Shown: positions 43,952 through 52,241 of the stretch, piece after piece
How the letters are laid out: every line of letters begins with the position of its first letter
How positions within the stretch are numbered: the stretch's first letter is position 1
Source of the DNA: Anaerolineae bacterium
Lineage (GTDB): Bacteria; Chloroflexota; Anaerolineae; Aggregatilineales; UBA2796
Reading direction: 5' to 3'
Assembly: GCA_019637555.1 (NCBI GenBank)
Contig: JAHBVK010000002.1
Coordinates: 1-64,000 of the forward strand
Length of the DNA: 64,000 nucleotides
Made by a program: the position numbers and the translations under genes
Notes under the pieces: model-generated
What the model saw: the letters and a program-made list of their open reading frames with translations, nothing else
Databases searched by the model: none
What the model was told of the DNA's origin: nothing

Positions 43952-44764
43952 ATGTCTACTGCAACAAAAACCTACATCGGTCTGGCGATCATCGTGCTCG
44001 CCTTCTATCTCGGCTTAACTTACCTTCCGCAACTGACCGGAACCTGCATGGATGGCGAATGCGGCTACAGCGTCGGGGAAATCCTGATCTCAATCGCCTT
44101 CCCGCTGGCGGGCGTTGTTCTTCCCATCGCACTGGAAATGATCCTGTTCGGTAAAGGACTGCCAGCGGCTCTGAGTGACCTCGGCATCACCCGCTTCAGT
44201 TGGACGGGCATCCGTATCGCCCTGATCTATCTGCTGCCATTGATCGTTTTCATCCCGCTGTTTGCTCTGCTTACGCAGGCATCTCTGAGGCTGAATCCAA
44301 ATTGGGGTTGGTTGATCCTGAACTTGATCTTAGTCAACGGCTTGGCGGAAGAAACCATGATGCGCGGCTTCGTCTTCCGGCATCTGCGTTCAGAGCGCAC
44401 TTTCTGGCGGGCGGCGGCGCTATCAACGGTTTACTTTGCCGCCTACCATATCCCCTTGATCTTCACTAATGGCGTAGCGGTTGGCATCACGAGCGTGACC
44501 GTCGCCATCCCGCTTGGCTTGCTGACCGCCTACATCTATGAGCGCAGCGGCAATACCATCTGGGGAGCAGTGCTGCTGCATTCCATGTACAACGGATTGG
44601 TGATGTTGTTCCTGTTCCCCGCCGATATTCAGCCTATCGCCAGCTTGCTCTATCTGCTGGTCGGCATCATCGTCTCCACTCTGATGCTGGTGCAGGCGTA
44701 TCGGGCAGGCTATGGTCGACATAACGCAACAGTGACGGCGAGCGCGCGTGTTGCCAGCGCCTAG
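43952..44764 (+). CDS. CPBP-family intramembrane metalloprotease
   Basis: A 270-aa polytopic membrane protein, about eight helices, of the CPBP/Abi (CAAX protease) family. Conserved motifs: EETMMRGFVF (Glu-Glu-x3-Arg, about residues 132-138), YFAAYHIPLIF with the second-motif His (about 165), and LLHSMYNGLVM (His-x3-Asn, about 210). Relatives process membrane proteins or confer bacteriocin self-immunity. The gene has its own copy of the shared upstream element and AGGAG before the ATG. Substrate unknown. Confidence 0.93.
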   Translation: MSTATKTYIGLAIIVLAFYLGLTYLPQLTGTCMDGECGYSVGEILISIAFPLAGVVLPIALEMILFGKGLPAALSDLGITRFSWTGIRIALIYLLPLIVFIPLFALLTQASLRLNPNWGWLILNLILVNGLAEETMMRGFVFRHLRSERTFWRAAALSTVYFAAYHIPLIFTNGVAVGITSVTVAIPLGLLTAYIYERSGNTIWGAVLLHSMYNGLVMLFLFPADIQPIASLLYLLVGIIVSTLMLVQAYRAGYGRHNATVTASARVASA

Positions 44765-44790
44765 CTAGCGCTGCTGCGACTGGAAACGCC

Positions 44791-45051
44791 ATGACTCAAT
44801 ACTACGAAATCCGCCTTAAAGGGCATCTTGATCCTTACTGGTCGGACTGGTTCGGCGAATTGCTAATCAAGCGGCAAGACGATGGGGAAACGATCCTGAC
44901 CGGACCAATTGAGGATCAGGCGGCGCTGCATGGTTTGTTGAACCGTGTGCGAGATAGCGGGATCATGCTGATAGCAGTCAATCCGATCAGCGCCCCGACG
45001 GCATCAGCGCCGACCGTCGCGCCGACCGTGAACGACGAGCCATCCACCTGA
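44791..45051 (+). CDS. Small conserved protein, function unknown
   Basis: An 86-aa cytoplasmic protein. The core (about residues 1-65, YYEIRLKGHLDPYWSDWFGELLIKRQDDGETILTGPIEDQAALHGLLNRVRDSGIMLIAVNPI) is a pattern I recall as widely distributed in Chloroflexota and Actinomycetota as a lone small protein. The Ala/Pro/Thr tail is variable. It often accompanies regulators or hydrolases, but no biochemical role is known to me. It begins 26 bp after the CPBP stop and is probably the last gene of this transcript. Confidence 0.82.
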   Translation: MTQYYEIRLKGHLDPYWSDWFGELLIKRQDDGETILTGPIEDQAALHGLLNRVRDSGIMLIAVNPISAPTASAPTVAPTVNDEPST

Positions 45052-45094
45052 CCAGATCGGCTAGACAACTACAGTCAATACGATCGCAAAGTAC

Positions 45095-45169
45095 AACCTC
45101 ATCCCTGCGGCTTGCCACATCGAGCATGAACGACTTTGTTCAGTCGTCGGGCAGGTTGCCGATGAGGTT
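45095..45169. terminator. Large structured hairpin between convergent genes
   Basis: AACCTCATC (45095-45103) pairs with GATGAGGTT (45161-45169), CCTGC (45104-45108) with GCAGG further in, and an apical stem ACGACT/AGTCGT (45130-45147) closes the structure. It sits in the 170-bp gap between the small protein and the convergent SDR gene. It could be a terminator or a structured RNA. Confidence 0.55.
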
Positions 45170-45221
45170 TTAGCTTGTCTTGCAGGGTACTACTTGAGTG
45201 AACGCCAGCGTAATACCAACT

Positions 45222-46010
45222 CTAACGTGTTGGGGGCAGCCACCCGAAAGGCGGCTCATCCTCATCGTCCTGCGTCTTGATGAACGTCGGTGCGGCTGTG
45301 GAGACACGGCTAAGGCGGCGCTCCACCAAGCGCCCCGCCCGTCGTAGCTGCGCGGGCTGGATCAACCGATTGTCGTTGTTGCTGGCGGTCAGTGCGAGGT
45401 TAGCGATACCACGCGCGGCGGTATCCACTGCCAGCGGCGCAGCGCCCACGAAGAACAAACCCACCAGCGGGATGCGGCTTGCCGCCGACAGCAAGGCATA
45501 CAGCGGATTGCGCTGACCGCCGGGGACGTACAGCGCCGGAGCGCGCAGGATCGTCCACGACAAGCCCGTTTTGCGCAGATAACTTTCCGCCTCGCGTTTG
45601 CTCTCTAGATACTCGCGGGAGATGCCGATTGGTGCGGTAGCGGCACTCAGCAGCATGTAATGCGGCACACCATCGCTGACTGCCATCTGCATCGTGTTAC
45701 GGGCGGAGACGAAATTGAGGTGGCGAAAGGTCAAGCCGCGCCCCGGATCGGGCTTCACGCCGCCGATCAGGTGGATTAGCACGGCATGATTGCGGGCGCG
45801 CCCCTTCAGGCTGGCGGGATTCCACACATCTGCTTCGATGATGTGAGCACGGTTCGCCAGCACGTTAAGCTGATCGCCAGTGCCGGGCTGTACAACCGCC
45901 GTGACGATGGCATTCTCATCAAGCAGCGCCCGCACCACGCGAAAGCCTAAGAAGCCCGTCGCGCCGATGACGATCACCCGTCTGGCAGCTAAACCGATTG
46001 GCAGTTCCAT
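45222..46010 (-). CDS. NAD(P)-binding SDR-like protein (NDUFA9/NmrA-like)
   Basis: A 262-aa atypical short-chain dehydrogenase-like protein with an N-terminal Rossmann motif VIVIGATGFLGFRVVRAL (about residues 12-29), then HAVLIHLIGGVKPDPGRGLTFRHLNF and SREYLESKREAESYLRKTGLSWTILRAPALYVPGG, the Lys-containing segment typical of NDUFA9/YbjT-like members. These usually lack full catalytic triads and act as NADPH sensors or assembly factors, for example of complex I. ATG at 46010 chosen; an in-frame TTG lies three codons earlier. It follows surE by a few bases and is probably in the same transcript. Confidence 0.83.
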   Translation of the reverse strand: MELPIGLAARRVIVIGATGFLGFRVVRALLDENAIVTAVVQPGTGDQLNVLANRAHIIEADVWNPASLKGRARNHAVLIHLIGGVKPDPGRGLTFRHLNFVSARNTMQMAVSDGVPHYMLLSAATAPIGISREYLESKREAESYLRKTGLSWTILRAPALYVPGGQRNPLYALLSAASRIPLVGLFFVGAAPLAVDTAARGIANLALTASNNDNRLIQPAQLRRAGRLVERRLSRVSTAAPTFIKTQDDEDEPPFGWLPPTR

Positions 46011-46022
46011 AACCGTCAAGCG

Positions 46023-46781
46023 TTAGAAATGCCACTCACGCATGGAATCGATCAACGTATGCGCCGTCAGATCGAGCTGAATCGGCGTGATCGAGGTGTA
46101 GCCGTTGTGCACTGCCCAGATGTCTGTACCTTCAACGGTGATGTCGCCAAGTGGCACATCGCCGCCGATCCAGTAGTACGGACGCCCCACCGGATCGAAA
46201 CGCTCATCCAAGCGATCCCGATACTGGCGCATTCCTTCGCGGGTGATCTTGAATCCCTTGATGTCGGGGTAGGCGAGATTGGGGACATTGACGTTAAGCA
46301 GCGTCATGGGCGGCAAGCCATTGTTGATCACAGTCTGCACCACGCGCTTGGCGATCTCGGCGGCACCACTGTAATCCGCGTTCAGCGAATGGTTATCCAG
46401 CGAAAAGGCGATGGCGGGCTTGCGCTGGATGGTGGCTTCAAAGGCAGCCGCTACCGTGCCGCTGTAGGTCAAGTCTTGACCCATGTTCGCGCCGCGATTG
46501 ATGCCCGAGACTACGAGATCGATGGGTTTCTTAACGATGCCGAGCACCGCCAGTGCCACACAGTCAGCGGGCGATCCGTCGGCGGAATAAGCGGTCAGAC
46601 TGTCATCGAGATGGACTTCGTTGACGCGCAGCGGCTTGCTGATGGTCTTGCGATGTCCGTTGGCGCTCTGGTTCTCCTCAGGTCCGAATACGGTGACGCT
46701 GCCGAACTCCCGCATAGCCATTGCCAGCGCTCTCAGACCGGGAGCCAGAATACCGTCATCATTGGCAACTAGGATGTGCAT
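46023..46781 (-). CDS. surE: 5'/3'-nucleotidase SurE
   Basis: A 252-aa survival protein E, a metal-dependent phosphatase of nucleoside monophosphates and short polyphosphates. Hallmarks: MHILVANDDGILAPGLRAL with the metal-binding Asp pair, VFGPEENQSANGHRKTISKPLRV, GSPADCVALAVLG, DLVVSGINRGANMGQDLTYSGTVAAAFEA. The ATG at 46781 follows GAGGG and precedes the conserved MHILVANDDG; a longer frame adds eight residues. It is transcribed with the downstream SDR-like gene. Confidence 0.96.
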   Translation of the reverse strand: MHILVANDDGILAPGLRALAMAMREFGSVTVFGPEENQSANGHRKTISKPLRVNEVHLDDSLTAYSADGSPADCVALAVLGIVKKPIDLVVSGINRGANMGQDLTYSGTVAAAFEATIQRKPAIAFSLDNHSLNADYSGAAEIAKRVVQTVINNGLPPMTLLNVNVPNLAYPDIKGFKITREGMRQYRDRLDERFDPVGRPYYWIGGDVPLGDITVEGTDIWAVHNGYTSITPIQLDLTAHTLIDSMREWHF

Positions 46782-46836
46782 GGAAACCCTCGCAGGGTAC
46801 TGCAAAAATCAGATGTGTAGGGCAGAGATTCTAGCA

Positions 46837-47589
46837 CTATTCTTGATTATGTCTGTGCCTGAGTGTTAAACCAATGATAAGGTTTAGCGGGACAACTGGC
46901 AATGCTAACGGGAAATACGTTTGATTGGTGATCTCGAAGCGTTGCTGTAACTGGTCGATGATCTCGCTGGGCATGTTGATGTGTTCGGAGTCGATATACC
47001 AATCGTAATTGGTCTTGTATTTCTGCACGAAGATGCGCTTGGCGGAGATGTTCCGCGCGATCTCGTAAGCCAACCCCGGATCGCAGGGGATCAGCACGGA
47101 GAAGCGACCATTCGGCGCTAACATGCGCTGCACTTCATCAAGTGCTTTAGGCAAATTAGGCAAGTGTTCCAGTACATGGATCGCCAGAATGCGGTTGAAA
47201 TAGCCATCGGGGACATCCAGACGCTGTTGAATGTCACCAACAATCGTTTTGGCGAGGGGGAACTTCTCGCGGATGCGCTTTGCCAGCGAATCGCGCAGTT
47301 CCAGTGCCACGTATTCTTGCGAACTCAGGTCTTCGTATTCCAGATGTTCGCCACGTCCCGCACCAATATCTAAGGTGCGGATCGGCGTGCCAACATCCTT
47401 CAACGAGCGCAGTGGATAGCGGTGATTGAAATCTTCGACGATGCTATAGCGCTTGGGTAGTTCGGTCAGCCAAACGCCATGAAAATCATCGCGGATACGC
47501 TCTTGTTCTTCGGTTAGTTCAGGGAGTATCTTGGGCCACTGACCCGGATTCTGAAATCTCAGAGTTGTATCCTCTGCTGCATTACGCAA
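46837..47589 (-). CDS. Class I SAM-dependent methyltransferase
   Basis: A 250-aa methyltransferase (Methyltransf_11/23 type): motif I IRTLDIGAGRGEHLEY (about residues 74-89), YVALELRDSLAKRIREKFP, DIQQRLDVPDGYFNRILAIHVLEHLPNLPKALDEVQRML, GRFSVLIPCDPG. The N-terminal KILPELTEEQERIRDDFHGVWLTELPKRYSIVEDFNHRYPL resembles methyltransferases found in glycan or glycolipid loci. The start appears to be TTG at 47589, with GGGGG a few bases upstream; no better in-frame ATG exists near the N-terminus. Substrate unknown. Confidence 0.85.
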   Translation of the reverse strand: MRNAAEDTTLRFQNPGQWPKILPELTEEQERIRDDFHGVWLTELPKRYSIVEDFNHRYPLRSLKDVGTPIRTLDIGAGRGEHLEYEDLSSQEYVALELRDSLAKRIREKFPLAKTIVGDIQQRLDVPDGYFNRILAIHVLEHLPNLPKALDEVQRMLAPNGRFSVLIPCDPGLAYEIARNISAKRIFVQKYKTNYDWYIDSEHINMPSEIIDQLQQRFEITNQTYFPLALPVVPLNLIIGLTLRHRHNQE

Positions 47590-47607
47590 CTACCCCCACG
47601 TTCCCGC

Positions 47608-48606
47608 TTAAACGCCCCGAATACGCATCCGCCGCGCCGCGAAGATCACACCCACCAGTCCAAGCGCCGAGACGGTGACCATGGTCACGCCCATCGGACC
47701 CGCGTTCGCCACGATACCATCATCGAAGAAACCCGTATGTGGCAGCGTTGGTGTGGTTGTACCTAGCGCGATCTCAGTCTGACGTAACTCGGTACCAGAA
47801 AGCGTCGGGATCGGGGTATGGGTGACCAAGACAATCGGTCCCACGATTTCTACTTGGACAGGAGTAGGCGTGCCAAGTACAGGCTGCGGGGTGGAAGTTC
47901 CCACTGCCAGTGTGTTCGTTGGCAGGATGGTGCCGAAGGTAGCCGCTGCGGTCTGTGTCTGCGCGTTGATGGCGATCTGGGTGAGCTGCGCTGCCGCTTG
48001 CGTCAGTTGAATTGCCGCCTGCGTAAGCTGTGCACCTGTCTGCGCTTGCGCCGTTCTGGTCTTATCTTCCACAATGGCTGTTAACTGTGCTGCCACAAAG
48101 GTTTGAGTCAACTGATCCGCATTCGCTGTCAATTGCAGGATACTAGCCGTCTGTGTAGCTTGGAAATCCAGCGTTTGCTGCGCTGCCATCGTAGCTCCGA
48201 AATCAGGCGTTTCGGTAGGCGTATCCGTCGCTGTTGCCGTTGGAGTCGGGGTATCCGTTGCCGTTGGCGTGTAAGTGGGCGTATCAGTCCACGATGCCGC
48301 CGTCTCGGTCAACGCGCGGTAAAGGGCTACCTGCGTGTTGGTGGCGTAGACTGCCGCCGCTGTCTGCTGGAAAATCTGATTTTTAAAGCCAGCATCCAAC
48401 GCCAACAAGATGATGCCAACCGCGCCGATCAGGATCAGCAGCGTCAGCGCCGTAGCCAGCACTACGAAGCGCGTATTGCGCCCGCCTTGAGTTGTAATCA
48501 CCTCACTGGGGGTCAGATCGACATCTTCGGTCAGATTTGACGAGGTAAAGGATGGTTCGTCAAAATCACTGAAATCCCCGAGGTCGAAATTATCTCGATT
48601 ACCCAT
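47608..48606 (-). CDS. Surface-type protein with Gln/Thr-rich repeats and LPXTG-like tail
   Basis: A 332-aa protein. Residues 1-45 are acidic and cytoplasmic in character, a membrane helix spans about 48-70, and a Thr/Ala/Gln-rich region of short repeats (LTQAAIQLTQAAAQLTQIAINAQTQTAAAT, TPTATATDTPTETP) fills about 100-235. The end is LPHTG (about 291-295), a second hydrophobic helix (about 303-322) and a basic tail RRMRIRGV, the exact order of a sortase sorting signal. AGGGGG precedes the ATG. No sortase gene is in the window. It lies at the end of the secretion-locus strand run, separated by 78 bp from the KOW-like gene. Confidence 0.78.
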   Translation of the reverse strand: MGNRDNFDLGDFSDFDEPSFTSSNLTEDVDLTPSEVITTQGGRNTRFVVLATALTLLILIGAVGIILLALDAGFKNQIFQQTAAAVYATNTQVALYRALTETAASWTDTPTYTPTATDTPTPTATATDTPTETPDFGATMAAQQTLDFQATQTASILQLTANADQLTQTFVAAQLTAIVEDKTRTAQAQTGAQLTQAAIQLTQAAAQLTQIAINAQTQTAAATFGTILPTNTLAVGTSTPQPVLGTPTPVQVEIVGPIVLVTHTPIPTLSGTELRQTEIALGTTTPTLPHTGFFDDGIVANAGPMGVTMVTVSALGLVGVIFAARRMRIRGV

Positions 48607-48684
48607 TCAGAGGTCCCCCTTATAGGTCAAGGTAAGGTCAGCTTCAAAAGCGGCGAACACACTGATCGACTAACTATATTCTTC

Positions 48685-49788
48685 TTAACTACGCTCTACA
48701 GGTCGCCCTAGCATTTCTAAATTCGCCAGCGGCACGAACACTGTTTGCCCGTTTAAGAGTTCGATCTCCGCGCCGGGAAAGCGCAGCCCGTTTTCCACCA
48801 ATCGCGGCGTCTCGACGATCCGCTTGACGCGCCCTGAGCGACCCCGCAGTGGTGCTCTGGCAATGCGGACGAATGCCCCTTCCGTCACCGGCTGATCCAT
48901 CACCGGCACGGGGGCGGCAACTGTCGTCCCCAGTGTGATCAGCAGTTCCGGGCGATCCGGTGACCAGCGCGCTGGTTCAACGGCGTTGATGGTGGCGGGT
49001 CTGCCCTCGTTATCGCGCAGCAGATTGTACACGATTTCGGACATCTCCAACTCACCAAAACCTTCCATCAATAATACGGGGTAGGGTTGCGATAACGCAA
49101 GTTCCCGCATATTAGAGTGCATACTCGGTGCGATCAGGGCGTTGAGTGAGTGCTGCGCCGCCACCGTGAACACCGTCTCTGACAGGATCGGACGGGTCAT
49201 CACCACCGCCGCATTGCGATACTCTGCCACCAGTGTATCACCGAGCAGCGATTCTATGCCACCCTCTCGCGGTTCAAGGCGTAATTGGCTGTAGGCGGAC
49301 TTGCCATTGCCCCACGCGCCTTGAATCAAGGCGCCGGAGGTTTCGATCAATACTGACGTGCCGCCACCGCGCACCGAGGTGATCCGCCCCGGATACATCG
49401 CCTTCACTTCTACTTGCTCAGGATTACTCTGTAAGACGACATCGCCGCCTTCCATGCGCACGAATACGGAAGTAGCGGGGGCTTTCAGTACTCTGGCGCG
49501 GCGCCCTTTGCCGCGAATGATCACTGGATCGCCTTCCAGCAGCGTCGCGCCGGGAGTTGCCTGAATCATCTCCTCGGTGATGTCTTCTGCTTTCCGCAGA
49601 CCAAGCGGTTTGAGCGCGTCCAGCACAATGAAATCGCTAGGCAGCAGCCCGCGCAGCACCACATCATCAGCAGCTACGCCCGCGCCTTCACGCGCCGCGC
49701 CGTTGCTGATCGCGTTGGCGGGTAGACTGCGCTCACGGCGTACCGTCGTCGTCGGCAGGATCAGCGATTGTGCAGAGTAGTAGGGCAT
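48685..49788 (-). CDS. Hypothetical protein with KOW-like C-terminus, partner of the MutL-like gene
   Basis: A 367-aa soluble protein without signal peptide. The region at about residues 45-180 is beta-rich (GDPVIIRGKGRRARVLKAPATSVFVRMEGGDVVLQ, YPGRITSVRGGGTSVLIETSGALIQGAWGNGKSAYSQL). A central alpha/beta part (LVAEYRNAAVVMTRPILSETVFTVAAQHSLNALIAPSM, PVLLMEGFGELEMS) may bind a partner. The C-terminal GAFVRIARAPLRGRSGRVKRIVETPRL...GAEIELLNGQTVFVPLANLEML has the shape of a KOW motif. It begins 2 bp after the MutL-like gene, so the two are translationally coupled and likely form a complex. No specific family recognised. Confidence 0.75.
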   Translation of the reverse strand: MPYYSAQSLILPTTTVRRERSLPANAISNGAAREGAGVAADDVVLRGLLPSDFIVLDALKPLGLRKAEDITEEMIQATPGATLLEGDPVIIRGKGRRARVLKAPATSVFVRMEGGDVVLQSNPEQVEVKAMYPGRITSVRGGGTSVLIETSGALIQGAWGNGKSAYSQLRLEPREGGIESLLGDTLVAEYRNAAVVMTRPILSETVFTVAAQHSLNALIAPSMHSNMRELALSQPYPVLLMEGFGELEMSEIVYNLLRDNEGRPATINAVEPARWSPDRPELLITLGTTVAAPVPVMDQPVTEGAFVRIARAPLRGRSGRVKRIVETPRLVENGLRFPGAEIELLNGQTVFVPLANLEMLGRPVERS

Positions 49789-49790
49789 GG

Positions 49791-51566
49791 TTAGTTAGTC
49801 TCTCCTCGCACGCCAGCGTACCATGCGGGCAGCGCCGACAGCCGATCCTCGAACTTGGTAGGCGGCGCGAACGGACGACCACGCGCATCGAAGATCAAGC
49901 CCGACGCGCCGCCATCCACCTGCACCGTCAGATTCGACTTGCCGTTGATGCGTAAACCGCGCATCCGTAAATGCACCTGCGCCTTCAAACCGATGGGCAG
50001 TGATACCGCTTTGACGGTGCCGCCCATGATCTCAATCGTCTTGCTCTGCCCGCTGGGGAAATTGATGGTGGCGGTGATGGCGACGCCGTTGGCGGGTGGT
50101 TTACCCGTCGGGCAAATCGCCGTGCCGACATCCAGCAAACCACCATTTTCCAGCACTTGCACAGTCGCTAATGGCTGCATATAAGCAAGAGTACCCAACG
50201 CCGCGATCACGCCATAAGGATCGAGCTGTATGCGTACAACATCGACGGGTTGCAGTGCATCCAACAGCAGCAGCGCACTGATTCCGGGGTTGATCGTCTG
50301 CGCCAGCACCGATCCCGCGCCGATGATCTGCTTGATGGGCGGCAGCACATCAACAAATGGCACCAGCACCCCCCAACGCGATTTGGAGGCATTACCGGAA
50401 AGCCGGATCAATTCCCGTGCCAGCGCGTACTCAATTTCCAAGTCCTTGCCTGTTTGCGGCACGGTGGAAGGGCGCAGCGATTTATTCCACGCATAATCCA
50501 TCAAATCGGCGTCGGAGGCTTCAAAACTCAGCCAGCGGCGTACATTATCGTAGCCGACCGCCTGCATTCCCGTGATCGCGCTGTAGCCCAAGCCCAGATC
50601 GGTGCGAATATCGATTACGCTCTTGCGGTTGATCGCTGAACAGACCATGGTAGTCGATCCGCCCACATCCACGCAGACTACACCCGCCGCGTTGCCCGGT
50701 AGCTGCCCCAAATAGCGGATCACGTTGCTATAGCTTTGCCCCGTTGCCAGCAAACCCATCGGGCTGGCGCGCTGAATATCGGCAAATCCGCCAACGCTCA
50801 GCGTCATATGTTCGCCGTAGACCAGCGCTAGCTCCAACTCCGCTGCGTCCAGCTTTTCTTCATCCAAGCCCGGACGTACGTTACTGGTCAAAAACAGACT
50901 GGTCTTATCGGACAGCATCTTGCTGACCAGCGGACGCAGCGCCTCGTTACCTGCGTAGAGCACGGCAGGCTGTTTGCCCCGTGCCAGCGAGACCGCCAGT
51001 TGGATCGTGTTCAGCATCTTGATCACGGGTTCAGTCGCACCGAAGTTGGTGCCACCGACCACCATGATCAGATCGGGATTCTTGCTCAGGATCGCGTTAA
51101 CGTTATCTTCCACGCTGTGGGCGCTGGCGTAGACAACGGTATCGACCACTTCGATGTACGTACTGGCGAGTGCGCGTTGCCCACTGATCAGGCTGACATC
51201 CGGCGACAGACCGACCACCACGGCGCGCAGCGGACGTCCGCCGCTTGCAGTCGCCACGAACAGATCGACCCCATTGGTATCGCTGCGTTCGCTGCGCAGT
51301 ACGCCTTGACCCGGATTGTACAAGTTACGCCCGACCAGTTCGCCAATATCACCGAGCGCCCTGCCCATGCCCTCGCTGACATCAGCGATAGGTGGTTCGG
51401 CAGTGGTCAGCGCCTGCGCCCGTGCGATCAGCCGGAACTGCCCATCGACCTCATCAAACAGTACGGCGCGTGTATGCACACTGCCAAAATCAACGGCGAG
51501 GATCGAGCGCACGGCTTCGCGGGCAGAAGTGCCTGTGGCTGAAGGGGCGGATGCGGTATCTACCAT
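49791..51566 (-). CDS. MutL/GlmL-family actin-fold ATPase
   Basis: A 591-aa protein of the MutL (glutamate mutase L) family, ASKHA/actin-like fold. Seen: phosphate 1 ILAVDFGSVHTRAVLFDEVDG (about residues 25-45), LIMVVGGTNFGATEPVIKML, phosphate 2 VVCVDVGGSTTMVCSAINRKSVIDIRTDLGLGYSAI (about 300-335), adenosine-type IIGAGSVLAQTINPGISALLLLDALQPV. Classical MutL accompanies B12-dependent glutamate mutase, but no mutase, cobalamin or amino-acid fermentation gene is present here. Context (membrane proteins of a T7SS-like locus) suggests a conserved assembly or energy-coupling role. ATG at 51566 follows GGAG at 6 nt; a TTG one codon earlier is less likely. Confidence 0.82.
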   Translation of the reverse strand: MVDTASAPSATGTSAREAVRSILAVDFGSVHTRAVLFDEVDGQFRLIARAQALTTAEPPIADVSEGMGRALGDIGELVGRNLYNPGQGVLRSERSDTNGVDLFVATASGGRPLRAVVVGLSPDVSLISGQRALASTYIEVVDTVVYASAHSVEDNVNAILSKNPDLIMVVGGTNFGATEPVIKMLNTIQLAVSLARGKQPAVLYAGNEALRPLVSKMLSDKTSLFLTSNVRPGLDEEKLDAAELELALVYGEHMTLSVGGFADIQRASPMGLLATGQSYSNVIRYLGQLPGNAAGVVCVDVGGSTTMVCSAINRKSVIDIRTDLGLGYSAITGMQAVGYDNVRRWLSFEASDADLMDYAWNKSLRPSTVPQTGKDLEIEYALARELIRLSGNASKSRWGVLVPFVDVLPPIKQIIGAGSVLAQTINPGISALLLLDALQPVDVVRIQLDPYGVIAALGTLAYMQPLATVQVLENGGLLDVGTAICPTGKPPANGVAITATINFPSGQSKTIEIMGGTVKAVSLPIGLKAQVHLRMRGLRINGKSNLTVQVDGGASGLIFDARGRPFAPPTKFEDRLSALPAWYAGVRGETN

Positions 51567-51584
51567 CAACGGCTCCGACTCTGG

Positions 51585-52241
51585 CTATTGTGGAAAGAGC
51601 AAACTCAGACGCCCGGATAAAATGCCCGTCAGCACGCTGAGGGCGGAGATGATCAGCAGCGCATACGTTGCGCCTAGCGTAATAGTGATGAACACCTGCC
51701 CGATCCGTCCGGTGAAGCGAATCGGCAGCAACTGCGTCACCTCTCCGCTGGCACGGCGCACGCCAGTGAAGGTGAAATAAACCAGCACGCAAGCGGTCCC
51801 CAACACCGCGATTAAACCGTCCAGCGCGTTCTCCGGTGTGAAACTGCGCGCCGTCTCGGTGACGAAGGGGATCAAGGTGCCTGCTAGTGCTCCCCACAGC
51901 GCCACCGCAGCACCGATGCTGACGACAATCGCCAGCCCCAACGTACCGATCCGCGAATAACGCGGCGACAGTTTGAGCAGCAGCAGATAGCCGATGAAGA
52001 AGGGGATCAGACCGTAGATCAGGCGTGGCACATCCACTGGCTGCGCCAAAATCAGGGTGTTGATCCACGGCAGCAGCACACCCTCCACGCTGGCGATGAG
52101 CACGAATGCCGCCGCCGCGCCGATGAAGATGTGGATGGCGATGCGGTACAGGAAGTTGTCGCCAAGCAAGTAGCTGAAGATCGCCACGGTGAACAGCGCA
52201 CCGACGATCAGACCAATCTGGTCAAGTTGCTGCGGTGTCAA
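51585..52241 (-). CDS. Polytopic membrane protein of the secretion-linked cluster
   Basis: A 218-aa protein with about six membrane helices (IVGALFTVAIFSYLL, IFIGAAAAFVLIASVEGVLL, LIYGLIPFFIGYLLLL, LGLAIVVSIGAAVALWGAL, LIAVLGTACVLVYFTF, VFITITLGATYALLIISAL). It starts with TTG at 52241, overlapping the stop codon of the 896-aa gene (TTGA) and preceded by GGAGGAGAG, a very strong ribosome-binding site, so the two are tightly coupled. Short loops and no catalytic motif suggest a structural membrane subunit. Similar in size and topology to the protein at 54951-55643, though the sequences are not obviously homologous. Confidence 0.82.
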   Translation of the reverse strand: MTPQQLDQIGLIVGALFTVAIFSYLLGDNFLYRIAIHIFIGAAAAFVLIASVEGVLLPWINTLILAQPVDVPRLIYGLIPFFIGYLLLLKLSPRYSRIGTLGLAIVVSIGAAVALWGALAGTLIPFVTETARSFTPENALDGLIAVLGTACVLVYFTFTGVRRASGEVTQLLPIRFTGRIGQVFITITLGATYALLIISALSVLTGILSGRLSLLFPQ

